Of a stretch of DNA of 64,000 nucleotides, positions 53,105 through 61,768 are shown in pieces (the first letter of the stretch is position 1; every line of letters begins with the position of its first letter). Origin of the DNA: an uncultured Nostoc sp. Its GTDB lineage: Bacteria > Cyanobacteriota > Cyanobacteriia > Cyanobacteriales > Nostocaceae. The notes beneath the pieces are model-generated. The model did no database searches, was not told where the DNA came from, and saw only the letters and a program-made list of their open reading frames with translations. Location of the stretch: NCBI RefSeq assembly GCF_937863485.1, contig NZ_CALMFY010000088.1:29596-93595 (forward strand). The letters are read 5' to 3'. The position numbers and the translations under genes are program-made.

Positions 53105-54172
53105 ATGAGCACAACTCCTATAGGTAGCTACAGGTTATTCCAGAAACTACATCCGCTATCTTTGTTGGCACAATTAACCAGTCGGCGTGCTACAGGCTGC
53201 TTAAATATATTTACTGAAATAGTTTCTTGGTCAATCTATCTAGAGGACGGGAAACTTACTTATGCCTCCTATTCAGATAAACTATTTGAGCGCCTTGACA
53301 GTCACTTGCGACGCTTGAGCCAGCAAATTCCTGCTCTCAACAGCGCTACTCGCGTGCAGATGCGGCTGATGTTTGAGACGAAGAATGAACATCAATCAAT
53401 ACCAAATGCGGATTACCAAGCTATTTGTTGGTTAGTAAATCAGGACTATATCACCTCTGTGCAAGCAGCAAGGCTGATAGACGAATTGGCAAAAGAAGTA
53501 CTGGAATCATTTCTATGCTTAAAAGAAGGTAGCTATGAATTCAGTCCTGAAAGCTCTTTGGATGAACTACCAAAGTTCTGTTGCTTGGATTTGCGGTTAC
53601 TTGTTGAACACTGTCAAAAGCAGTTACGAAATCGGCAAAATATCCAGTCATCAATTCCGGCTGGTAGAGGTTCTCAAGTTTTATCTAAAATACAACCGTC
53701 TCAAGTTCAGCCACAACTGCAAATAAAACTTGGGCAAAAATTGCCAATACAAATCAATTTTGATATTCCTGAGGATAATAAAACTACTCAGCCAACTGTT
53801 GGCAAAAAACTATATACAATTGCCTGTATCGATGATAGCCAAACAGTTTTGAATTCCATCAAACACTTTTTGGATGAAAACACCTTTTCAGTTGTGATGA
53901 TTAATGATCCAGTAAAAGCTTTAATGCAAATTCTCCGGAGTAAGCCCGATCTGATTTTGCTAGATGTTGAGATGCCAAGTTTAGATGGCTACGAGCTATG
54001 TTCCTTATTACGGAAACATTCGGCTTTTAAAAATACACCGATCATTATGGTGACTGGTAGAACAGGATTTATCGACAGGGCAAAGGCTAAGTTAGTCAGA
54101 TCATCAGGATATTTGACTAAGCCTTTTACACAATCAGAATTGCTAAAAATGGTTTTTAAGCATCTTGGTTAA
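53105..54172 (+). CDS. hmpA: PatA-type response regulator (DUF4388 + receiver)
   Basis: 355 residues. N-terminal DUF4388-type region (LHPLSLLAQLTSRRATGCLN, IYLEDGKLTYASYSDKLFER) as in PatA and PilG-like proteins, a linker near 190-235, and a C-terminal receiver: IACIDDSQTVLNSIKHFLDE, phospho-Asp in PDLILLDVEMPSLDG, Thr/Lys in IIMVTGRTG and YLTKPF. First gene of a five-gene cluster in the same order as the hmp hormogonium motility locus of Nostoc punctiforme. Nostoc genomes hold several such clusters, so the hmp assignment is likely but not certain. Confidence 0.8.
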   Translation: MSTTPIGSYRLFQKLHPLSLLAQLTSRRATGCLNIFTEIVSWSIYLEDGKLTYASYSDKLFERLDSHLRRLSQQIPALNSATRVQMRLMFETKNEHQSIPNADYQAICWLVNQDYITSVQAARLIDELAKEVLESFLCLKEGSYEFSPESSLDELPKFCCLDLRLLVEHCQKQLRNRQNIQSSIPAGRGSQVLSKIQPSQVQPQLQIKLGQKLPIQINFDIPEDNKTTQPTVGKKLYTIACIDDSQTVLNSIKHFLDENTFSVVMINDPVKALMQILRSKPDLILLDVEMPSLDGYELCSLLRKHSAFKNTPIIMVTGRTGFIDRAKAKLVRSSGYLTKPFTQSELLKMVFKHLG

Positions 54173-54373
54173 TTTAGTAGTCAGAATTCCGGAGTCAGAA
54201 GAAATGAGACAACCAGCAAAGACATTTCAAGACTTGATATTTGGCAGGAAACACATCCATTTATTTTATGATTATATCGATTTTCTAAAATTGGCATGTT
54301 CATTCTAAATTTTGACTCCTGAATTCTTATACCAAATTTAATCGCCTTAAGTTACTTTTTAGGAGATTTAATA

Positions 54374-54751
54374 GTGAGTCTGACTTTACTTGGCACAATT
54401 CTGATTGTAGAAGATTCTCCCAGCGAATTGGAATTAATGAGCCATTATCTTAAAGAGAGTGGTTACAACGTAATTAAAGCTTCTGGTGCAAAAGAAGCTT
54501 TAGAAAAAGCTGTGTTAGAAAAACCAGACGCGATCGTTACTGATGTAGTAATGCCCGAAATGAGTGGATTTGAATTGTGTCGTTCTCTAAGAAGAAATCC
54601 GATTACTGCAAAAGTGCCGATTGTAATTTGTAGTTCCAAAAATCAAGAAATTGACCGTTTGTGGGCAATGAAACAAGGTGCAGATGCCTATATAACTAAA
54701 CCTTACACCCGCGAACAACTCCTCCGTACTATTAAATCAGTGGTAATTTGA
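54374..54751 (+). CDS. hmpB: CheY-like response regulator
   Basis: 125 residues from a GTG with AGGAG 9 bases upstream. A stand-alone receiver: TILIVEDSPSELELMSHYLK, phospho-Asp in PDAIVTDVVMPEMSGFELC, IVICSSKNQEIDRLW and DAYITKPYTREQL. It has no output domain. Likely phosphorylated by the CheA at the end of this operon. Four bases separate it from the cheW-like gene. Confidence 0.85.
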   Translation: MSLTLLGTILIVEDSPSELELMSHYLKESGYNVIKASGAKEALEKAVLEKPDAIVTDVVMPEMSGFELCRSLRRNPITAKVPIVICSSKNQEIDRLWAMKQGADAYITKPYTREQLLRTIKSVVI

Positions 54752-54755
54752 ATCA

Positions 54756-55253
54756 ATGACTAGTACAAACATTACACTTCCTTCCAAACCAATCCAAAAT
54801 AATTTAGCAGATGGTTATCTAAAATTTCAGTTAAATCAACAGACTACTGCTGTTTTATCAATGAAACATACGCAAGAAGCAATCATTGTACCTATTGAAT
54901 CTATCACCTCTATACCTAATATGCCCCCCTGCATATTAGGATTAATGAATTGGCGGAGTCGGATAAATTGGGTAGTTGATTTGCCAAGAATGCTCAATTT
55001 AGAATCTCTAGATTATCGACTGCGACAGTACAATGCGATCATTATTCGGGTGGAATCATTGGTGTTGGGCTTAGTTGTCCAAGAAATAAAAGGTACAACT
55101 AAGTTCGCAGCTGATGCTATTCATTCTCCTATAGGACAAGTGGCATCCAGTTTAGTTCCTTATTTATGTGGGTGCGTTGTGCAACAGGAAGAAATATTAC
55201 TGGTACTAGATGCACAGGCGATTGTGCAGTCTTCTATTCTCCGTAGTGATTAG
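54756..55253 (+). CDS. hmpC: CheW-like coupling protein
   Basis: 165 residues. One CheW domain: LADGYLKFQLNQQTTAVLSM, IIVPIESITSIPNMPPCILG, LMNWRSRINWVVDLPRML and VVQEIKGTTKFAADAIHSP. It should link the chemoreceptor to the CheA kinase. It sits in order between the CheY and receptor genes. Confidence 0.85.
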   Translation: MTSTNITLPSKPIQNNLADGYLKFQLNQQTTAVLSMKHTQEAIIVPIESITSIPNMPPCILGLMNWRSRINWVVDLPRMLNLESLDYRLRQYNAIIIRVESLVLGLVVQEIKGTTKFAADAIHSPIGQVASSLVPYLCGCVVQQEEILLVLDAQAIVQSSILRSD

Positions 55254-55314
55254 AGTGTACTACTAAAAAAAGATTTTTAGTATTCTTATTCACGTACTTA
55301 GGAGAACTACTTTT

Positions 55315-58143
55315 ATGTTTAATAAAACCAACACGAATCAAAGTAGTGGCGCTCAAAATCGAGCATCGCTGATTTCATCCCAAAAAATCACTGGTAGTGT
55401 AGTAAAACTACCAAGTAAGCTTACTACTGAAACGGCTAATAATTCTTCCCTAAATCAGGCTATTGCCTCTTTTACAAAGCTGGGATTGATTAAGAAAGCG
55501 ACTATTTTGGCGATCGCAATCGGTACAATACCAGTATTGGGCATAGGCGCGATCGCTTTTAGCTTTGCCAACAAGTCGATTACTAAGCAAATTACTCAAT
55601 CTCAACAAGCCGAAGCCACTGGCTTAAGTGATAAAGTTAACCGTTTTATGTTGGGACGCTACGGTGATATTCAGGTAATATCAAGTTTGCCTTTTTTGAC
55701 AAATTCCCAAGCTAGTGCCGGTATCACCACTCAAGAAAAACAAGCAGTCCTAGATCGCGTTGTCGAAGCCTACAAAGCTTATGACAGTATTGCTGTCTTT
55801 GATCGCCAAGGTAACTTGATTGTGCAATCCACAGGCGAACCCCTGGAAAACCAAAAAGACAGTAGCTATTTTCAAGACGCTTTACAAAAAGATACTCCTG
55901 TAATCAGCAAACCTGAAGCAGCAAAAAATACAGGTAAAGTGGGTATTTATATAGCTGCACCTGTGAAAGAGACAAGCACGGGCCAAACTATTGGCGTGGT
56001 ACAAGCACGTATGCCCGTAAAATCTTTAGAGGAAGTCATCAAAAACTACGTAGCCAATGGACAACAATACTATTTGCTCGATGCTTCGGGAACAGTTTTC
56101 TTGAGTCCACAACAGAAATTATTGGGGAAACAGGCAAAGGGAGAGTATTCTAGTTTAGCTAAACTCCTTGCAGCCAAAAAGGTAGATAGTTTTATAGAAG
56201 TTCCCAAAACTCACAAAAAACAAGAACTAGTCAGCTACGTACCAGCCAGTAAGTTAGACGGCTTGCCAGATTTAAACTGGCAAGTACTTTTATCCACAGA
56301 TACAGCAATTTTATTTGAGCCGCAAAGACAATTGTTGTGGATTATAGCCATTGGTACAGCACTGACAGCATTGATTGTGGCTGCGATCGCATCTCGGTTA
56401 GCTAAACTTACTACACAGCCAATTATCAATGCGACTGCGGCATTAGCAAAGCTTGGTCAAGGTAAATTCAATACCCGTTTGGAAATTGAAACAGAAGACG
56501 AATTAGGGGTATTGAGTGCAAATATCAACCAGATGGCCGAACAATTGCAGGTCTTAGTTAAGGAACAAGAACTGGACGTTGAAGGCGTAAAATTATTAGC
56601 AGATATTACCCGACAAATTCGGAGAACTCTCAAAACCGAAGATATTTATGACGCAGCAGTAAAAGAAGTTCAGCGATCGCTAAAAACAGACCGGGTAATC
56701 ATTTATAGTCTGAATCCAGATACTTGGGATGGCATCGTCGTTGCGGAATCGGTAACTGGTAATTGGCCAGAAATGATCGGAGTGCAAATCGACGACCCCT
56801 ATTTTCGGGAACGTTATCTAGAAACTTCTGATGATAGCCGGGTGCAAGCAGTTGCTAACATTCATCAAGACCAAAGCTTGAAAAATGCCAATGGTTACAT
56901 TCAACTGTTGGAAAAATTTGCTGTCAAAGGTCATTTGATTGTACCGATTCTTGCCCAAGAGCAACTTCTCGGCTTATTAATTGCTCATCATTGCGAAACT
57001 CCTCGTGTTTGGCAACAGCCGGAAATTGACTTGTTTCAACAGATAGCAACTCAAATTGGCTATGCCTTGGAACAAGCCAAGTTGTTAGAGGAGATAGAAC
57101 AAGCTAGGAATGTTGCAGTAATCGGTTCTGACGACGAACGGCATCAAAAAGAAACACTGCAACAGCAACTTTTAGAACTGCTCAACGACGTAGAAAGTGC
57201 AGCCAGAGGCGACTTGACAGTGCGTGCAGACGTGACCTCTGGGGAAATAGGCACTGTTGCCGACTTTTTCAACTCCATTGTGGAAAGTCTCCGGGATATT
57301 GTTACCCAAGTTCAACAGGCTGCTACCTACGTGAATACTGCTATTGGCTCTAACGAAGGAGCCATCCGCCACTTAGCAGAGGAAGCACTCACCCAAGCTG
57401 TCGAAATCAACCGCACCCTCGATGCTGTTGATGGAATGACCCAATCCATGCAAGTCGTAGCCGAAAGTGCCGAAAAAGCTGCTTTCATTGCCAACCACGC
57501 CGCCCACACCGCCACTCAGAGTGGACACGCAATGGATTTGACAGTACAAAACATCCTCTCTTTGCGGGAAACTGTGGGTGAAACTGCAAAAAAAGTGAAA
57601 CGCCTTGGAGAATCTTCCCAACAAATTTCTCACGTGGTGTCCTTGATTAAGCAAATCGCCATCCAAACCAACTTGCTTGCCATCAACGCCGGTATTGAAG
57701 CAGCGCGTGCAGGTGAAGAAGGTCAAGGTTTTGCCGTAGTTGCTGAAGAAGTCGGCGAATTAGCAGTCAGAAGTGCCGCTGCAACCCAAGAAATTGAACA
57801 AATTGTTGAAAATATCCAACGAGAAACCAGTGAAGTGGTGCAGGCGATGGAAATAGGAACCACCCAAGTGGTAGAAGGGACTCGAATTGTGGAGTCAGCT
57901 AAACAAAATCTGAGTCAAATTTTGGATGTATCGCATCAAATTGACTCCTTAGTGCAGTCAATTTCCACTGCAACTGCATCTCAGGTAGAAACATCGCAAA
58001 GTGTCACCCAATTGATGAAAGATATTGCGGCTGTATCACAACGCACCAGCGATTCTTCTCGCCAAGTTTCCGAATCTCTGCAACAAACTGTGGAGATTTC
58101 TCAACAATTGCAAGAGACTGTCGAGACTTTCAAAGTTAGTTAG
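55315..58143 (+). CDS. hmpD: methyl-accepting chemotaxis protein with Cache-like, HAMP and GAF domains
   Basis: 942 residues. Two membrane helices: [20 protein letters not shown] (about 58-80) and [20 protein letters not shown] (about 340-360). Between them is a periplasmic Cache-like sensor. HAMP follows ([20 protein letters not shown]), then a GAF domain (about 430-590) that lacks the bilin-binding Cys, a second HAMP-like stretch and the MCP signalling domain with tip [20 protein letters not shown] and [20 protein letters not shown]. It controls the CheA kinase. The GAF residues suggest a ligand other than bilin. Confidence 0.88.
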   Translation: MFNKTNTNQSSGAQNRASLISSQKITGSVVKLPSKLTTETANNSSLNQAIASFTKLGLIKKATILAIAIGTIPVLGIGAIAFSFANKSITKQITQSQQAEATGLSDKVNRFMLGRYGDIQVISSLPFLTNSQASAGITTQEKQAVLDRVVEAYKAYDSIAVFDRQGNLIVQSTGEPLENQKDSSYFQDALQKDTPVISKPEAAKNTGKVGIYIAAPVKETSTGQTIGVVQARMPVKSLEEVIKNYVANGQQYYLLDASGTVFLSPQQKLLGKQAKGEYSSLAKLLAAKKVDSFIEVPKTHKKQELVSYVPASKLDGLPDLNWQVLLSTDTAILFEPQRQLLWIIAIGTALTALIVAAIASRLAKLTTQPIINATAALAKLGQGKFNTRLEIETEDELGVLSANINQMAEQLQVLVKEQELDVEGVKLLADITRQIRRTLKTEDIYDAAVKEVQRSLKTDRVIIYSLNPDTWDGIVVAESVTGNWPEMIGVQIDDPYFRERYLETSDDSRVQAVANIHQDQSLKNANGYIQLLEKFAVKGHLIVPILAQEQLLGLLIAHHCETPRVWQQPEIDLFQQIATQIGYALEQAKLLEEIEQARNVAVIGSDDERHQKETLQQQLLELLNDVESAARGDLTVRADVTSGEIGTVADFFNSIVESLRDIVTQVQQAATYVNTAIGSNEGAIRHLAEEALTQAVEINRTLDAVDGMTQSMQVVAESAEKAAFIANHAAHTATQSGHAMDLTVQNILSLRETVGETAKKVKRLGESSQQISHVVSLIKQIAIQTNLLAINAGIEAARAGEEGQGFAVVAEEVGELAVRSAAATQEIEQIVENIQRETSEVVQAMEIGTTQVVEGTRIVESAKQNLSQILDVSHQIDSLVQSISTATASQVETSQSVTQLMKDIAAVSQRTSDSSRQVSESLQQTVEISQQLQETVETFKVS

Positions 58144-58491
58144 TGGTCATCTGTCAGTTGTTTGGTTTTCACTACTTACTACTGACAAATGGCCGAATTT
58201 TAGATTTTAAATTTGGGATTTTGGAATTGTTGGCGGAGCCTCTCGTAGAGAAGATTCAAAATATAAAAATGTCTGGAGCAAGCGAATTTCAACATGAGAA
58301 TAATTCTATTATCCAAAATCTAAAATTAAATGGCAAGCCTGTGAATTTAGGTATGGGTCAATCTAAAATCGTTCGACTGAAGCGTTCGCAAGAGCGTCTC
58401 TAAGAGTTGCCGTACCCCTACGGGGAAGCAAGCTACGCGTAGCGTTCCGCAGGAAAGTCTAAAATCCAAAATTTGACTATTAACAAAAACT
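58144..58491. repeat. repeat-filled gap between receptor and CheA genes
   Basis: Heptamer runs (TTTTAGATTTT type) near 58197-58215 and TCTAAAATC-type runs near 58315-58330 and 58455-58470 stand with palindromic pieces: GGCGGAGCCTCTCGTAGAGAAG at about 58231-58252 in outline, and a mosaic at 58378-58456 (GCGTAGCGTTCCGC). A short 86-codon frame here is repeat-derived. The operon continues across it. Confidence 0.65.
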
Positions 58492-61400
58492 ATGCTGCAA
58501 GACAAAGAACTAGAAATCCAGATGCAGTTTCTGGAAGAAGCAACTGATTACTTAAATATTCTGGAAGGAGTATTACTGGAAATCGATACTACTAACCGGA
58601 TCGATTTGGATAAAATCAATGCTGCACTCCGGGCTGCTCATTCTATCAAAGGTGGTGCGGGGATGATGGGATTTAGATCGCTAAGTGATTTATCTCACCG
58701 TTTAGAAGATTCCTTTAAAGTTTTAAAAACTAAAAAAAATTCTCTAGAAATTGATACTCAGTTACAAAGTTTATTGCTATCTGGAGTTGACTGGCTGCGT
58801 CAGATTGTAGAATTGCTTGCTGAAGGAAATGTTGTTGAAGATCAGTGGTTAGTAACCTTTTGTTACCCAATTTTTGATCAGTTGCACGATCGCTTGGGCG
58901 ACCCCACCCCTGAGGATGCCTCAACCATGCTATCCCCAGAAGATGGGCAAGACATTATCCCCTTGCTATTTGGCACAGAAGTAGAAGAGTGTTTGCAGCG
59001 CCTAGAATCTATATTGGCAGATAGTGAACAGCCTGGTTTGCATGAAGAAGTTGTGATCATGGCAACTGAATTGGGCGGTTTAGGGGAAATGCTCCAGTTG
59101 GCTGCTTTTACCAAGCTTTGTGAGTCAATAACGCAGCAATTAGAAATTGTTAGCAGTTCACGCATTCCAGAAATTGCCCAGTTAGCATTGCTTGCATGGC
59201 GGCGATCGCAAGCTTTGATCCTGACAAATCAATTAGATAACTTACCTACAGAAATTGAATTGGGTAGTTATACGCAATCACAGCCACTATTACAAGCAGA
59301 AGTAATACCACAGGTTATTGCTACAGATACAGAAGTAGTGTCAACATCGGTTTGGCAACCAGAAAACACTGGAGAAAATTGGATTAATCATGAAGCGTTG
59401 GTGCAGCCCACCGCAGGTATTGCTGCCAATTTTACATTTGTAGATGCAGAATTTGCCGATGATGTTAATGCTGTCAATGTCACAGAGCAAAATACAATAT
59501 TTGCTAAAGAAAATAATCCTCCAGATGCCAGATTTGGCGAAGGCAAAGGAGAGCCAAACGGCGTTGGGAAAGAGCGGGAAATTCATGAAAATAGCGTTCG
59601 AGTTCCCAGCAAACAGCTAGAGCAAATTAATGATTTATTTAGTGAACTGATTGTTCAGCGGAATGGGTTAAACTCGCAACTAGAAAGATTAGGCAAACTC
59701 CTTCGTAACCTGAAGCAACGAGTACAAGTTCTCGACCAAGAAAACCAGGAGTTACGTACAGCCTACGACAAAATTTCTCCCCAAGCTGCCATGTCTTTTG
59801 GGGTGCAACCGCAAGCTGAAAATGGCCACCAAATACAAGGCACAGACAGAGAATTTGATCCCTTAGAAATGGATCGCTATAGCGATTTCAACCTGCGATC
59901 GCAGGAAGTTATGGAAACCATTGTTCAGGTACAGGAAGTCACAACTGATGTGCAACTCAGTGTAGATGATACAGACCAAATTGCTCGGAAACTAAACAAA
60001 ACATCCAAACAGTTACAAACCAAACTAAATCACATCCGAATGCGGCCGCTGTCCGATTTAATCGAACGTTTTCCCAGAGCCTTGCGCGATTTAAATGTAG
60101 AGTATGGTAAAAATGTCCAGTTAAAAATTGAAGGTGGCAATACTTTAATTGAACGCAGCATTTTAGAAGCATTAAATGAACCTTTGATGCATCTGTTAAG
60201 GAACGCCTTCGATCATGGTATCGAAGACTCTACCACCCGCCGCCTTCTGGGTAAACCAGAACAAGGATTGATTGAAATTACAGCTACTCACCGCAGTAAT
60301 CGTACCCTGATTACTATCCGTGATGATGGTTGGGGCATTTCTCTAGAGAAAATTCGCATCCGCGCCCTAGCTATGGGATTGGATGCTTCTCTACTCGCTA
60401 ATGCTAGTGATGAAGAACTGTTATCACTAATTTTTGAACCAGGTTTTACCACCTGTGAGCAAGTCACAGCATTATCTGGCCGCGGTGTCGGTATGGATGT
60501 AGTTCGCAACAACCTCAAACTAATTCGAGGAGATGTCAAAGTTGATACGGAACCAGGAGTTGGTACTACCTTTACCCTATCAGTACCATTTACACTTTCT
60601 GTGGCGCGAGTTCTGCTGGTAGAAATCAACAAAATGCTATTGGCATTTCCCACAGATGTTATTTCAGAAATATCCTTACTCCAAGACGAGCGAGTTTTCC
60701 AAATGGCTGGTAGCGAAGTCCTAAATTGGCAAGGAACCATGCTACCACTGATTCGCCTGACTCCTTACTTAGAGTTTAATTGCCTGCGCTACGATATCTC
60801 AGAGTTAGAGACTCCGGCAGCGATTAATGCTAACAGTGTGTTAGTAGTCAAAGGGAATAATCAGCCAGTAGCAATCCAAATAGACCGTTGCTGGGGTGAA
60901 CAAGAAGTTGCTATTCGCCAAGTCGAGGGAAATATACCTTTACCTGAAGGTTTCAGCAATTGTACGATTCTCGGTGATGGTCGAGTAGTGCCACTAGTTA
61001 ATGTCAATGAGTTGCTGTATTGGATTGCTACGAATCGGCAGACTCCTAGAGGCACTCAATTACCATCAGCAAGGTTAAAGACACCGTTCCTGATATTTGA
61101 TGAAGACAAAATATCAGCAGCGTCTATTAAGCAGAAAGGCACAATTTTAATCGTAGATGACTCGATTAATGTTCGCCGCTTTTTAGCCCTGACTCTTGAA
61201 AAAGGAGGGTATCAAGTAGAACAAGCTAAAGATGGTCAAGATGCTTTAGATAAACTCCATAGTGGATTGAGAGTTGAGGCAGTAATTTGTGATATCGAAA
61301 TGCCTCGCCTAGATGGTTATGGCTTTTTAGGTAAGGTAAATTCAGACGTGGATACAAAAAATATTCCAGTTGCGATGCTGACTTCTCGTAGCAGCAATAA

Positions 61401-61527
61401 ACATCGGCAATTAGCTATGCAATTGGGGGCGCGGGCTTACTTTTCTAAACCTTATAACGAGCAAGAATTACTCCAAACGCTGGAGGAAATAATTCGTAAT
61501 GTTGCAGAAAAGGCAGCGTCTAATTAA
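58492..61527 (+). CDS. hmpE: CheA-type hybrid histidine kinase
   Basis: 1011 residues. Hpt domain with phospho-acceptor His50 in AHSIKGGAGMMGF; an extended linker; dimerisation helix and P-loop-type HATPase (HIRMRPLSDLIERFPRALRD, LLRNAFDHGIED, GWGISLEKIRIRA, LSGRGVGMDVVRNNL); a CheW-like domain (ARVLLVEINKMLLAFPTDVI); and a C-terminal receiver from ~880 (ILIVDDSINVRRFLALTL, VICDIEMPRLDGYGF, YFSKPYNEQEL). It is the kinase core of the operon and would phosphorylate the two response regulators. The own receiver may act as a sink. Confidence 0.93.
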   Translation: MLQDKELEIQMQFLEEATDYLNILEGVLLEIDTTNRIDLDKINAALRAAHSIKGGAGMMGFRSLSDLSHRLEDSFKVLKTKKNSLEIDTQLQSLLLSGVDWLRQIVELLAEGNVVEDQWLVTFCYPIFDQLHDRLGDPTPEDASTMLSPEDGQDIIPLLFGTEVEECLQRLESILADSEQPGLHEEVVIMATELGGLGEMLQLAAFTKLCESITQQLEIVSSSRIPEIAQLALLAWRRSQALILTNQLDNLPTEIELGSYTQSQPLLQAEVIPQVIATDTEVVSTSVWQPENTGENWINHEALVQPTAGIAANFTFVDAEFADDVNAVNVTEQNTIFAKENNPPDARFGEGKGEPNGVGKEREIHENSVRVPSKQLEQINDLFSELIVQRNGLNSQLERLGKLLRNLKQRVQVLDQENQELRTAYDKISPQAAMSFGVQPQAENGHQIQGTDREFDPLEMDRYSDFNLRSQEVMETIVQVQEVTTDVQLSVDDTDQIARKLNKTSKQLQTKLNHIRMRPLSDLIERFPRALRDLNVEYGKNVQLKIEGGNTLIERSILEALNEPLMHLLRNAFDHGIEDSTTRRLLGKPEQGLIEITATHRSNRTLITIRDDGWGISLEKIRIRALAMGLDASLLANASDEELLSLIFEPGFTTCEQVTALSGRGVGMDVVRNNLKLIRGDVKVDTEPGVGTTFTLSVPFTLSVARVLLVEINKMLLAFPTDVISEISLLQDERVFQMAGSEVLNWQGTMLPLIRLTPYLEFNCLRYDISELETPAAINANSVLVVKGNNQPVAIQIDRCWGEQEVAIRQVEGNIPLPEGFSNCTILGDGRVVPLVNVNELLYWIATNRQTPRGTQLPSARLKTPFLIFDEDKISAASIKQKGTILIVDDSINVRRFLALTLEKGGYQVEQAKDGQDALDKLHSGLRVEAVICDIEMPRLDGYGFLGKVNSDVDTKNIPVAMLTSRSSNKHRQLAMQLGARAYFSKPYNEQELLQTLEEIIRNVAEKAASN

Positions 61528-61567
61528 AAATTGATAATTCATAATTAGGTTTCAAATATTTTCGTAG

Positions 61568-61595
61568 GGTGCGTTACGCCAAAGGCTAACGCACC
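61568..61595 (+). terminator. hairpin after the chemotaxis operon
   Basis: GGTGCGTTA (61568-61576) pairs with TAACGCACC (61587-61595), followed by GCTTGTTTT. It is 40 bases past the CheA stop. The hairpin also belongs to a dispersed Nostoc repeat, so it may be a borrowed terminator. Confidence 0.6.
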
Positions 61596-61619
61596 GCTTG
61601 TTTTAACTTCTAATGCGTT

Positions 61620-61667
61620 GGCGACTAGAAGTCGCGGCTATACAAACAAAACCCACCTTCGTGGGTT
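61620..61667. repeat. left end of the MITE family
   Basis: GGCGACTAGAAGTCGC is followed by ACCCACcttcGTGGGT. This corresponds to the first half of the elements at 12998 and 13138, without the right end. Confidence 0.75.
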
Positions 61668-61768
61668 AAAAAAACTGAGTTATATCAGTTATAATTGCCC
61701 AGCTTTTGCGTAATACTATTTGTGTCAATTGAAATAATTTCTATATTAACTCAATTTGTAGTGAATTT

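Noticed and set aside
58143..58403. 86-codon plus-strand frame between the receptor and CheA genes
   Set aside because: It consists of heptamer and palindromic repeats and lacks a ribosome-binding site.
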